Source: Thermoprotei archaeon
GTDB lineage: Archaea; Thermoproteota; Thermoprotei_A; Sulfolobales; Acidilobaceae
NCBI GenBank assembly: GCA_029335875.2
Contig: JARJMZ020000005.1
Coordinates: 1-46,210, forward strand
Length of the DNA stretch: 46,210 nucleotides
Direction of reading: 5' to 3'
Shown here piece after piece: positions 34,230-42,220 of this stretch. How positions within the stretch are numbered: position 1 is the first letter of the stretch; every line of letters starts with the position of its first letter. The notes beneath the pieces were generated by a model, which saw only the letters and a list, made by a program, of their open reading frames with translations, was not told the DNA's origin and ran no database searches. Made by a program: the position numbers and the translations under genes.

Positions 34230-35105
34230 ATGTTAGCGTCTCTCTCAGCTATTATAGTTATGTTGGCTTTTAGTGTTACAGCTGAGGTTTCAGGCTATTC
34301 CATGGTTGAAGTTTACCCTGATGGTTTGGCTGTCGTGGAGTACCACCTTAAAGTTGAAACAGTACCCTCCAGGGTTTCCCTGAGGGCGCCCCCTCAAGCC
34401 ATACTCGTCAGCGTCTACGTTGATGGGGAGCCTGTAGCCTACGACTATGACGCTGCCAGCGGATCCCTGAGTTTCGCCGCCACAGCCTCCAGGGTCCTAG
34501 TGAGAGTTTACACTCCAGCTTTAACATCTAAAGAGGGTATACTGTGGAGGCTAAACCTCGGCCCCCTAGAATACACCACCATGATAACCCTGCCCAGGGA
34601 GTCCATCACAGTCTCTGTTAAACCAGAACAGTACAATGTGAGGATTATAGAGGGTAAGGTATACCTCGAATTCAGCCCCGGAGCCACAGTTTCCATAGAG
34701 TATGTAACAGTCCCGGCAACCGCGACACCCCCACCCACAACACCCCCACCTCCAGCCCCTACCCAGCCTGAGAAGAGGGAATGGCCACCATTATGGGCCA
34801 TATTAGCCCTAATAATAGTGGGGTTAGCCATAGTTGCAGCTATAATACTAGTCCTTAGGAGGAGTAAGACCCCGGCCGGGGCTCTCATAGAGGTTGAAAC
34901 TGAAACTTTAGATGAGAGGGACAAGCAGATAATTGAAACCATTAAAAGCCGCGGGGAGCTCACAGCCTCAGAAATAATGAGGATAACAGGGATACCCAAA
35001 ACCCCCCTATATAGGAAACTCGAAAAACTGGAAAAGCTCGGGCTCATAACGTCAGCTTTAAAAGCTGGGGTTAAAGTGTACAGGCTGAAAAAAGAAGTGG
35101 TTTAA
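34230..35105 (+). CDS. Membrane-anchored winged-helix regulator with extracellular sensor domain
   Basis: From the ATG at 34230 the product is 291 aa: a signal peptide or N-terminal helix (1-20), an extracellular beta-rich domain (about 22-160), a Pro/Thr-rich stalk (164-180), a membrane helix (188-209) and a cytoplasmic winged helix (about 228-291; IIETIKSRGELTASEIMRIT, then KLEKLEKLGLITSALKAGVK). This topology suggests a one-component transmembrane transcription regulator. The open frame extends upstream to 34122, but a TATA box (CTTATAACT near 34168) puts transcription start near 34195, so I use the later start. It converges with the secreted helical protein gene (11-bp gap), which may be a functional partner. 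Confidence 0.75.
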   Translation: MLASLSAIIVMLAFSVTAEVSGYSMVEVYPDGLAVVEYHLKVETVPSRVSLRAPPQAILVSVYVDGEPVAYDYDAASGSLSFAATASRVLVRVYTPALTSKEGILWRLNLGPLEYTTMITLPRESITVSVKPEQYNVRIIEGKVYLEFSPGATVSIEYVTVPATATPPPTTPPPPAPTQPEKREWPPLWAILALIIVGLAIVAAIILVLRRSKTPAGALIEVETETLDERDKQIIETIKSRGELTASEIMRITGIPKTPLYRKLEKLEKLGLITSALKAGVKVYRLKKEVV

Positions 35106-35116
35106 AAGTTTGGTGT

Positions 35117-36544
35117 TTAACCGCTAGTTTCTATGATGATTTTCAATATTAGGACTCCTACTCCTCGAGCCTCCCAGCTTATCTTGAGCGTGGCGCTGTA
35201 GACGCCGGGTTCTATGCGCATTGGCTGGTCGTAGCCCTGTATGATTGCTTGTATCCTAGCGCATCTCATGTCCACGTCAGCCATGCAGGGCATGTTTATC
35301 TCGTACGTCTGCTTCTCCCCTTTCAAGGTTAGCACTCCGTTCGCCATTATCTTGAGGCCTCCCTCCGCCCTTGCCTCTATGACTTTAACTTGCACAGTCT
35401 CCCCTAGGGTTAGTGTTCCAATGTTTACGACCTCTTCTCCTTTCTGTACTCGCGGGAATACTTCTATCCTGACTTCTAGGGTTTTGACTGTTTTGAGCTC
35501 CTCGGCCTTCCTGGCTTCTTCGGCTACGCTTTTAGCTTTTTCAATGTGCTCTCTAGCTATTCCAAGTATTTTCTCCAGGTTAGCCTCTGACGCTATTAAG
35601 GGCTGCACTATGCACTTTCTAATCTCCCCTATGACCTCTAACAGTTTACTCCGATTCCCTACGGCTAGCTTGGCTATGAGCTTGCCCAGGAATCCCGGCT
35701 CTAGTTTAACGCCGTGCTCCTCGAGTAACGGTGTTAGGTTGCACTTGAAAGCTGGCGGCAGCTTAACGCCTAAAACCTTCTCAACCTCCTCGGGGAGCCT
35801 CAGGACAGCCTCTACTTCTGAGAGGGCTTCAGGCCCCAGTTTTTCAAGGTCTAGCGCTTCCCTCCCATGCTTAGCTGTTAGGCTCGCTAGCCCCCTAGCT
35901 ACAGCGTTTACAGCCTGGACTTTAACCCATTCACATTTAGACTTAGCGATTAAAACCTTGACTGTTGAAATGTTCTTGTTAACGTTTACGAGCTGTGTAG
36001 CTACCTGGGTGGCGTTCAGGAAGCCCTGGGCTAGGCCTGTTTTAAGCTCGAGTATCTTTGTTTTCGTAGCTTCAAGTATAGTTTCAGCTTCAGGGTCCAC
36101 TGTCACATTGAAACTCTTAAGATACTGTATTGTCGCGTTAAGCTCCTCGACCATCCTGAGTTTAACTTCCAAGGCTACTATGAGCCCTGGGGGCGCTGTT
36201 ACATTAAGGGTCTTAAGGAGCCCGGCAGCCCCCCGTGCAGCTTCAGACTGAGCCTTCAAAGCCTCCCTCAAAGCACCCTCAGGGTCCGCCCGAGCCCTCC
36301 CCCTAGCCTCCTCAATCTTACTTATAGCTTTCTCGAAAGCCTCCCTATACTTAGCGGCCTCAGCGGGGTTAACGGACTCGAGATAAGCTAGGAGACCCCT
36401 AAGGTTCGAAACTATAGAGTCGAACACAGCCTCAACATTAGCCTGAGAGCTGGGCTGAGCTAAAGCCATGGGGAAAGCTAGGCTAGCCGCTATCAGGCCG
36501 AGCAAAACTAGAGCCCCAACCTTCGACAAAGCAGCCACCCGCAC
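35117..36544 (-). CDS. Secreted helical protein of unknown function, 475 aa
   Basis: A Sec signal peptide (ALVLLGLIAASLAFPMALAQ, residues 11-30) precedes a long alpha-helical region (about 35-370), rich in Ala, Glu, Lys and Leu. It includes repeated coiled-coil-like stretches (AISKIEEARGRARADPEGAL; EHIEKAKSVAEEARKAEELK). A C-terminal beta domain (375-475) has two cysteines (MPCMADVDMRC). Further cysteines lie near 204, 266 and 308, and several NxT/NxS sequons occur. No family is recognised. A decayed copy lies at 41950-42220. The start is GTG; a GGGGGTGAG lies just upstream. Confidence 0.7.
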   Translation of the reverse strand: MRVAALSKVGALVLLGLIAASLAFPMALAQPSSQANVEAVFDSIVSNLRGLLAYLESVNPAEAAKYREAFEKAISKIEEARGRARADPEGALREALKAQSEAARGAAGLLKTLNVTAPPGLIVALEVKLRMVEELNATIQYLKSFNVTVDPEAETILEATKTKILELKTGLAQGFLNATQVATQLVNVNKNISTVKVLIAKSKCEWVKVQAVNAVARGLASLTAKHGREALDLEKLGPEALSEVEAVLRLPEEVEKVLGVKLPPAFKCNLTPLLEEHGVKLEPGFLGKLIAKLAVGNRSKLLEVIGEIRKCIVQPLIASEANLEKILGIAREHIEKAKSVAEEARKAEELKTVKTLEVRIEVFPRVQKGEEVVNIGTLTLGETVQVKVIEARAEGGLKIMANGVLTLKGEKQTYEINMPCMADVDMRCARIQAIIQGYDQPMRIEPGVYSATLKISWEARGVGVLILKIIIETSG

Positions 36545-36961
36545 TCACCCCCTACTCCACTTAAGTAAGTTAGAGGACCTACTACTTAGAGGAAAGAAAG
36601 GGAAAGCCTAGGGAAAACATAGGGAAAACAACCCCCACTAACATGCCCGGCGATATTCCCATTTGAGAAGTGCGAAGCCTTTTTAAAGGCTCTACAACAA
36701 CTCCCAGACCGCCTGAGAGAATTAAAAGCCGTGATAAAGCAAACACGGCAAATAAGCGGGAAAAACTCTGGAAAAAGCTCCATATACCAGTAAAATTCAC
36801 AACTAAGAAGCTGTAAAACGAGCCTTCACGGGAGCCTTACTGAAACCTTTTTGGAGTTTACTATTTAAACTTTATTACTAAGATAAAGGTTGTACTTGCA
36901 GCTTTAGACACGGAAAGCGATAGGAGAACTGGTAGGGCCTGAACAACAGGGCCAAAATCGT
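36545..36961. other. Gene-poor gap; possible coding remnant
   Basis: No complete gene is evident. On the plus strand a frame without a start codon (about 36665-36796) reads FEKCEAFLKALQQLPDRL and onward to a stop, and looks protein-like. It may be the end of a decayed gene. AGGGAAA-type words recur at 36598-36628 (GGGAAAGCC, GGGAAAACATAGGGAAAAC). The segment TTTACTATTTAAACTTTATT near 36857 is a promoter-like AT stretch for the plus strand. This gap opens the accessory island. Confidence 0.4.
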
Positions 36962-37198
36962 TTGCTCGCAGAAGTTTTTCTTGTCGGGGTTTATGTTGAA
37001 AACGCTCCAGAGTTTTGTCCCGAACTTATTGAGCTTACAGTGTTTGGTGGGTTTGCCCTACCTTTAAGCGAGTTACCTGAAGATCTTAAGAGGTGGGCTG
37101 ATGAAATTTCAAAGATTACCTATTTGAGAAGAGGGCTTAATGAATTCATCTTTTTTCCCCACGAAGACCCCGTGTTGTGCGAGTCTTTTCACGGCTAA
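36962..37198 (+). CDS. Small hypothetical protein, 78 aa, overlapping the methyltransferase 3' end
   Basis: The frame from TTG at 36962 encodes EVFLVGVYVENAPEFCPELI followed by a charged helix-like part (LPEDLKRWADEISKITY). The first 147 bp are not covered by any other gene and look coding. The last 90 bp run antisense to the extra C-terminal tail of the methyltransferase. A promoter-like AT stretch lies about 100 bp upstream. Either it is a genuine small convergent gene or the surviving start of a truncated gene. No family is recognised. Confidence 0.4.
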   Translation: MLAEVFLVGVYVENAPEFCPELIELTVFGGFALPLSELPEDLKRWADEISKITYLRRGLNEFIFFPHEDPVLCESFHG

Positions 37199-37930
37199 CT
37201 CACAATATTTCCTGTTTATCTCCACCCCAATTCCGCGCCTGCCTGTTTGTAGGCAGGCGATTAAAGTTGTCCCGCTTCCGAGAAACGGGTCCAGAACTAT
37301 GTCTCCTACGAAGCTGAATAGTTTAATGCATCTTTTGGGGAGCTCTATGGGGAAGGGGGATGGGTGTCTGACTCGTTTCCTGTTTTCTCCGGGGAAGTTC
37401 CAGACTCCGTTAGTCCACTCTATGAACTCTTCTCTAGTTATGTCGGATATCCCCTTACGCTTCTTCCTCCACCTTTCTTTATATAAGACTACTATAACCT
37501 CTACAGGGGCGATCACGTATGGGGCGGCGGCGCTCATCCAAGAGCCCCACGCAGTCCTCCTGGAAATGTTCTGCTCATTCCATATGATCGTGCTGAAATA
37601 CTTGAACCCCACCCTCCTAGCAATATGGACTATATCAACGTAAACAGGGATAAAACCCTCACTTCTCCGGCCCCAGCTTTTATCGAGGGGGATGTTAAGG
37701 CACATCCTCCCATCATGCTTCAAAAGCTTGTACGCCTTTATGAGCCATTTTTCAGTGAATTCAAGGTATTTCTCGTATGGGATGTCATCCTTATAGCCCT
37801 CATAGTCAATATCAACATTATATGGAGGAGATGTTACTATTAAGTCGATACTGTTAGGCTCAATAGCTTCAATATTCAAGAAATCTTCACAATACACCTT
37901 TATGCCACCATGCTCAAAGAAAGGCTTCAC
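37109..37930 (-). CDS. DNA methyltransferase, beta-type N4-cytosine/N6-adenine (SPPY motif)
   Basis: The 273-aa site-specific DNA methyltransferase has catalytic motif IV TSPPYN (33-38) near the N-terminus and the AdoMet-binding motif I at the C-terminus (LDPFLGSGTT, 213-222, followed by GIGVEIN), the beta-group order. The SPPY form is most often N4-cytosine, but N6-adenine members exist. The middle (about 85-200, with WTNGVWNFPGENRKR) would hold the target-recognition region. The start is GTG preceded by GGGGGG. The last 20 residues extend past the usual family end. No classical restriction enzyme gene is adjacent; the nuclease-like 597-aa protein lies 0.8 kb away on the same strand. Confidence 0.9.
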   Translation of the reverse strand: MKPFFEHGGIKVYCEDFLNIEAIEPNSIDLIVTSPPYNVDIDYEGYKDDIPYEKYLEFTEKWLIKAYKLLKHDGRMCLNIPLDKSWGRRSEGFIPVYVDIVHIARRVGFKYFSTIIWNEQNISRRTAWGSWMSAAAPYVIAPVEVIVVLYKERWRKKRKGISDITREEFIEWTNGVWNFPGENRKRVRHPSPFPIELPKRCIKLFSFVGDIVLDPFLGSGTTLIACLQTGRRGIGVEINRKYCELAVKRLAQHGVFVGKKDEFIKPSSQIGNL

Positions 37931-38162
37931 CCCCCATAACCCCCCTTCTAATACACGTACTCCTGAACGAAACAGCCGATGAAGGCTCTTCAGAAGACGT
38001 TATAACCATCATCTTATTATTGAGTTCAACGGCTAACCTTATGCGTTCATCAGCTTTAAACAGATATCGGGGGACAGGTACAAGTATATATAAGGCTTTC
38101 ACATTCTTACTCTGAATATTTTCAGTTTCTGCCTCTAACGGCTCATGGCTTGCAGCTTTCAC
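37914..38162 (-). CDS. Small hypothetical protein, 82 aa, upstream of the methyltransferase
   Basis: The GTG-initiated frame encodes a short charged N-terminus, a central stretch resembling a strand-turn-helix (KALYILVPVPRYLFKADERI, RLAVELNNKMMVIT) and a Ser-rich tail. Its 3' end overlaps the methyltransferase start by 17 bp, which suggests co-transcription and translational coupling. It could be an accessory or control protein of the modification enzyme; no helix-turn-helix is clear. Function is unknown. Confidence 0.5.
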   Translation of the reverse strand: MKAASHEPLEAETENIQSKNVKALYILVPVPRYLFKADERIRLAVELNNKMMVITSSEEPSSAVSFRSTCIRRGVMGGEAFL

Positions 38163-38753
38163 CTAACCACCATTAAACTCTAATTACTAAGCTAGTTTAT
38201 AAGTGTAAAGACAACGTGCAACTTCCGGTCTTCTAGTGTTTTGTATGGAAACGATAATACTGCTCCCCTCCCCATTAATTAGCTATGAGAACCTGACTGG
38301 GTAGATATGAGGGATCCGAGCTTTAGCTAACATATGACAACGTCGCCTCGGAGAAAGGGCTGGGGCTTCCGCCGAACCTCGAATCCAGACATGTCACCAT
38401 AAACGTTAATAGAAACGTGGGGGAGCTTAAGACTTAAAGACGACCTTAAACCCCTAACCAAACCACTAAATAGTGATAAATTAACGGCAGGTTCACGCTA
38501 TAAAATCTTAGCGAGAAACCTCCTAATCCCAGCCTTATCCTTAACAATATAGGAGGCTCTTCTCAGCATCAGAATAAGGACATTCAATAACTCGCGGGAT
38601 AGCCGTTTTAGAGCAATTATCGTTATTAGTAAGGATTGATGTCAACCTGTCTCTTACATGTTAAGCATGAATGGTTATGAGCTAAGGAGACCTTGTAGCG
38701 TTAAGCTGAAACTACTCCAGGTAAAGGCAGCAACTATAGGAAAGCGTGTAGTT
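38163..38753. other. 590-bp gap with decayed coding fragments
   Basis: No intact gene is seen. On the minus strand a frame ending at 38498-38500, open from about 38640, reads LKRLSRELLNVLILMLRRAS and onward IVKDKAGIRRFLAKIL, a convincing C-terminal protein tail. A second short frame (ATG at 38400 to stop 38323) reads VTCLDSRFGGSPSPFSEATL. Both look like remnants of lost genes. The AT-rich 38160-38210 should hold the promoter of the methyltransferase operon, which starts at 38162 on the minus strand. Confidence 0.45.
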
Positions 38754-40547
38754 TTAAGGTTTGAGGTGTGGATGTCTGCCTTGATATTCTAACGTGATGG
38801 TTGTTACTACGTCGTCGAGTGCCTGGAGGGATTTCCCGTGAATGTTTGGCACGAGGAATTTTAGTTTCTTACCACGTTGTTCTAGCTCTTTCCTCAGGGC
38901 TTCCTGGGCTTTGTATAAGTCGCCCAGGTGTAGTGCTGCCGGCCAGTTACGGATCACTACCCAGATCTCGCCTACGGGCTTTGTAGCCTGTTCAACATAT
39001 TTCTTGACGGACTCTACGATCTTGAGGATGGGGGCCGGCCCGGCGCCTATCAACGTCTCACACTCAACAGCTAGAGCCCGTTCTTCCACGCAGATGTCAG
39101 CTATTACATCATTCCCCATCTCACACGTACTACTTATATTTTCAAGTTTAACGTTAAACTTCTCAACCAAATCTTTGACAGCTAAAACCTTAAGGGCAAC
39201 ATGATCCTCAGTCTCACGTTTGCTCACATCCCTCCTGACAAAAGCCGCGTAGTCGCTAGCCAGAAGCTCATGCACGAGATCCCTATATGCTCTATCTACC
39301 CTCGCGACCATGACGTCCCCTTCAATTTTAACTATCTCCTCATAAGGCACGCCGAAGACACTGCTTAAAATATGTGCTAAGCGAGTTAAGAGTTGGGGAG
39401 ACTCAGGTCGTAACGTTATAATCCTCGGCATATAGGGTTTAGAGAGCTCTTTAATGAAGCCTTCAGCCTCAATTACATCTTCAGCTAATACTATGAGGAA
39501 GCCGAGCCCCTGAGAGAACGCTTCTTTAAGCCTTTTTCTAAACCACTCCTCCCCTTCCCTATTACCACCGACTCTCACATCCTTCTCATGTAAAACAACT
39601 ATACTCCCCGAGATTCTCCCGTAAAGCCTGAGCCACTCATCAAGCCCCTTCTCAAGCAATATGAAAGGCCTCGGATAGGCCCCCCTAACCTCTCTATAGA
39701 GCTCCCTGCAAACAACCCAGAATAGGTACCATAGACGATCTTTACCCTCAGGTAAAATTATTATGACCGGCTCACCCACATACTCCCTAAAAGCCCCTGA
39801 AAGGCGCCTAAGCCCCCCCTCCTCGGGGATTAAGAGCTCCAGCAACCCTTTACCATTTAATAGCTGAGCTTGAATTTTAGTATGTAGCCTCTCAACGGTC
39901 TCCGTTAACTTCACAGTAATCCCTTGATGTAGGGGGAGCTTTTCGTAAGTTAACGTTGGAAGCCTAACCTTAACCTCAATAGCATTAAATACCGGCAATT
40001 TGACCGGGATCTCGGCAAGCCTCAGCAGACGTTCTGAAGTATATGCTACTATACCTGACTGCTTGAAAATATTCACTGGTTTCATATCGTCTTTAAGCCA
40101 GGAATAGATGCCTGAAAGGGTAGAAGGTAAGGATAAGGGGAGAACTCTAGCCTCAAGGCTATATGCTTTCATAGGCGGTTGAATAAAATATGTTACCCGA
40201 TATAATGATTGGATACTTACCCCTACTGAAACCTTACCCGGCAACGTTAGTAGTAAGGGTTGAAACGGCTCGGACGGATGTTTCACTTTTATATGTGTTA
40301 ATAAGGGAAATCTCAATAAAGATAGGCGGGAAGCCTCAATTACATGTTCAACCTTCCTCCCATCGGGCAATATTGATATCGCCCTAATTTTAACGCTCTC
40401 CTCCCTCTCCTCCTCCACTCTAACCTCTATTTCAGGCTTCTCCTCAACCTCGAGAAGCCTCAGCCGATCCTCAATGTAATCCTCAACGTAACGTAGAATC
40501 ATCCTAGAACCTTCCTTCTGCAATTTCACACTTTCCTCACTAAACAT
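38754..40547 (-). CDS. Hypothetical 597-aa protein with C-terminal PD-(D/E)XK-like nuclease domain and degenerate ATPase-like middle
   Basis: I do not recognise the full-length family. Residues 1-250 are beta-rich. Residues about 255-400 alternate strands and helices like a P-loop ATPase (PVIIILPEGKDRLWYLFW, PRPFILLEKGLDEWLRLYG, LGFLIVLAEDVIEAEGF), but the GKS/T of Walker A is absent. Residues 440-570 fit a PD-(D/E)XK-type fold: a helix with Glu447 and His449 (ETEDHVALKVLAVKDLVEK), then Asp484, and Glu495-Cys-Glu497-Thr in LAVECETLIG, followed by KIVESVKKYVE. E-x-E-T replaces E-x-K, as in several archaeal nuclease-like families. The ATG start has GGAGGG upstream and overlaps the preceding gene by 22 bp. 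Confidence 0.6.
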   Translation of the reverse strand: MFSEESVKLQKEGSRMILRYVEDYIEDRLRLLEVEEKPEIEVRVEEEREESVKIRAISILPDGRKVEHVIEASRLSLLRFPLLTHIKVKHPSEPFQPLLLTLPGKVSVGVSIQSLYRVTYFIQPPMKAYSLEARVLPLSLPSTLSGIYSWLKDDMKPVNIFKQSGIVAYTSERLLRLAEIPVKLPVFNAIEVKVRLPTLTYEKLPLHQGITVKLTETVERLHTKIQAQLLNGKGLLELLIPEEGGLRRLSGAFREYVGEPVIIILPEGKDRLWYLFWVVCRELYREVRGAYPRPFILLEKGLDEWLRLYGRISGSIVVLHEKDVRVGGNREGEEWFRKRLKEAFSQGLGFLIVLAEDVIEAEGFIKELSKPYMPRIITLRPESPQLLTRLAHILSSVFGVPYEEIVKIEGDVMVARVDRAYRDLVHELLASDYAAFVRRDVSKRETEDHVALKVLAVKDLVEKFNVKLENISSTCEMGNDVIADICVEERALAVECETLIGAGPAPILKIVESVKKYVEQATKPVGEIWVVIRNWPAALHLGDLYKAQEALRKELEQRGKKLKFLVPNIHGKSLQALDDVVTTITLEYQGRHPHLKP

Positions 40548-41566
40548 ATCGCAACCCTCCCATCAACGCTAAATAATAGCTCTGTGCGTCCTACGATCAG
40601 GCTTGGCATTAACAGTCTCAAATAACTTAACAAATTAGTTTCACTTTTATAATAACCAAAGCTATAACTATAATCAGAATATAGACTACCAACGTATCTG
40701 GCGGCAAAGCCCTCTACATACCATACATAATCACTCCTTAATCTGCTATACTCGTCGAGCTCAATATAGCTCCTTGTCCATAAGTGATCCTTACAATATA
40801 GGTCTGCTGGTGGTGCAGGAGTTTTATCCAAATAGAGTTTAACTACATCTGCTGAAGGCTCAACACTTGAAAGTATTCCAGGCCTGGCAAGCACCGCAAC
40901 TAGGCCATCGACAAGTCTTGAGATTGAACCTCCAAGTGTCGACTCCCGCGCAGGTTGTATGCTTAAAGTTATATTGTCTCCCCACTCTTCAACGCGGCAA
41001 ATGGATGGATAGTCTGGGTATCCTAGTATGGTTAGGTTCTCAGTTAATGGAGACTTGACTGCCGGTTTGAATAGCGGCATGTCTTCCCTTATGCCGAGTA
41101 TTTTGAATGTTTTCGCCCTTCTCTCCAGGTCTTTTTTAAGTGAGGGGTATAACGCTTCAAATAGGTATTCTCTGGTGACCTTCCTGAGTGTCCACGCGAA
41201 TAACGTGTACTTGCCGGCCTCGCCCACTCCGAGGAAGGTGTTCCCGGCGTATTCTACGAGTAGTCTTAAACTTTCTATGGGGTCTGTTGGCGCCTCAAAT
41301 TCCTCTTTTACCTCGCCAATAGCTTCTCTGGCTGCCTCTATCACTTTGGAGGCGCGCTTTGCTAAGACGTTTGCTACCTCTGTGGAGGCGTCTCCAGTAA
41401 AATTCTTTGCGACATCCTCTGCGAGAACCTTAATGGGGACAACATGTTTCTCCACGAATTTCCTCCACGAGTCTTCATCCCAGGGTTTGACCTCGTTTAT
41501 GAGCTCCTCAGGAGATATGAACGACAAACGTTTCACCTCTTCCGCCGCTAAACAATAGTTCCACAC
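40526..41566 (-). CDS. Hypothetical 346-aa protein, partner of the nuclease-like gene
   Basis: No family is recognised. The N-terminal half is helical (LINEVKPWDEDSWRKFVEKH, NVLAKRASKVIEAAREAI) and contains GVGEAGKYT at about residue 116, a near-miss of a P-loop lacking the final Ser/Thr after Lys. The C-terminal half is mixed and aromatic-rich (YVWYVEGFAARYVGSLYSDY). There is no signal peptide. Its end overlaps the 597-aa gene by 22 bp, so the two are translated from one message and probably act together. The GTG at 41566 lies very close to a TATA-like box; GTG at 41536 is a possible true start. Confidence 0.6.
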   Translation of the reverse strand: MWNYCLAAEEVKRLSFISPEELINEVKPWDEDSWRKFVEKHVVPIKVLAEDVAKNFTGDASTEVANVLAKRASKVIEAAREAIGEVKEEFEAPTDPIESLRLLVEYAGNTFLGVGEAGKYTLFAWTLRKVTREYLFEALYPSLKKDLERRAKTFKILGIREDMPLFKPAVKSPLTENLTILGYPDYPSICRVEEWGDNITLSIQPARESTLGGSISRLVDGLVAVLARPGILSSVEPSADVVKLYLDKTPAPPADLYCKDHLWTRSYIELDEYSRLRSDYVWYVEGFAARYVGSLYSDYSYSFGYYKSETNLLSYLRLLMPSLIVGRTELLFSVDGRVAICLVRKV

Positions 41567-41567
41567 T

Positions 41568-41580
41568 AAAATTTTTAAGT
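41568..41580. promoter_or_regulatory. Shared TATA-like element between divergent accessory genes
   Basis: TAAAATTTTTAAG is AT-only and almost symmetric. It lies about 20-30 bp before the plus-strand TTG at 41600 and 10-35 bp before the candidate minus-strand starts at 41566/41536. It could serve both directions, which would couple the small acidic protein to the nuclease-like operon. Confidence 0.4.
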
Positions 41581-41599
41581 TCGTGTCACATCTTGGGTC

Positions 41600-41908
41600 T
41601 TGGCGGTTAACTTGTCAAGCTCTCACGAGGATGCCGGTCAAGACGCTTTTCCAGGAGGGCGGGAGAGCTTTAATGATGTTGAAAGTGAAATATTCGAGCG
41701 CATAGCGGAGCTAATAGCTAAAAACGTTTGCTCTACACTAAAAGACCATAACAAGAAGCTTAAATGCATGAACGTGATAACGAGGATGATAGCTTACGAA
41801 GAACCCCCACCTGAAGATTTTGAAGAGAGTTTCACAGAAGAAGAGTTAGACCGTATCACAAGAAGGCTCAAAATATGGACAACACCAACAACTACAAGCA
41901 GCCCATAA
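41600..41908 (+). CDS. Small acidic hypothetical protein, 102 aa, divergent from the nuclease-like operon
   Basis: The TTG-started protein is acidic and mostly helical (DVESEIFERIAELIAKNVCS, FEESFTEEELDRITRRLKIW), with two cysteines and a Thr/Ser/Pro tail (TTPTTTSSP). It has no DNA-binding motif I can name. Its divergent placement on a shared promoter with the 346/597-aa operon makes an antidote, regulator or adaptor role conceivable, but that is inference. The frame is free of overlapping genes. Confidence 0.5.
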   Translation: MAVNLSSSHEDAGQDAFPGGRESFNDVESEIFERIAELIAKNVCSTLKDHNKKLKCMNVITRMIAYEEPPPEDFEESFTEEELDRITRRLKIWTTPTTTSSP

Positions 41909-41949
41909 ACGCGCATACCGAGAAACGTGAAACCACATTTAAACTTTAG

Positions 41950-42220
41950 CTCCAGGAGCGAGTCTATGCACCATAACATATAACGTTTCCAGAGCCCGCG
42001 ACAACCACTCCCTTAGGAGCTCCCCCACGCCCCCTGGAAGAGCATTAATAACCATCCTCTAGGAGGTGCCCGGCTCCCGGGAAACGTGCTCTCAAAGTTT
42101 CAACGGGGCGACCTGCAGCTCTACATGGCTTGACAGGGTTTTCACCTTAACTCTAACTTTAGAAATGTTCTTGTTGGCATCTAAGAACTGTACAGCCGCC
42201 TAGCTGGCGTTTAGGGCTTC
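41950..42220 (-). pseudogene. Decayed copy of the secreted helical protein gene (35117-36544)
   Basis: In the frame directly following the ABC ATPase stop, the minus strand reads EALNAS, stop, AAVQFLDANKNISKVRVKVK, matching FLNATQVATQLVNVNKNISTVKV of the 475-aa secreted protein. After two more stops it reads INALPGGVGELLREWLSRAL, alignable with VNAVARGLASLTAKHGREAL. It ends at a TAA near 41950. The match covers about residues 170-235 of the intact protein, with three internal stops and one insertion of about 20 codons. It is therefore a relic of a second copy. Confidence 0.7.

Noticed and set aside
35241..36251. 336-aa plus-strand frame opposite the secreted helical protein
   Set aside because: The minus frame has a signal peptide, coiled-coil pattern and a homologous relic elsewhere. 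The plus frame is Ser/Thr/Leu-rich noise.
36650..36810. 47-aa basic plus-strand frame from a GTG
   Set aside because: It has no ribosome site and a low-complexity Lys/Arg/Thr composition. The neighbouring frame looks more protein-like but lacks a start.
38355..38400. tRNA-like words (CCTCGAATCC) in the island gap
   Set aside because: No acceptor, D or anticodon stems can be drawn around them.
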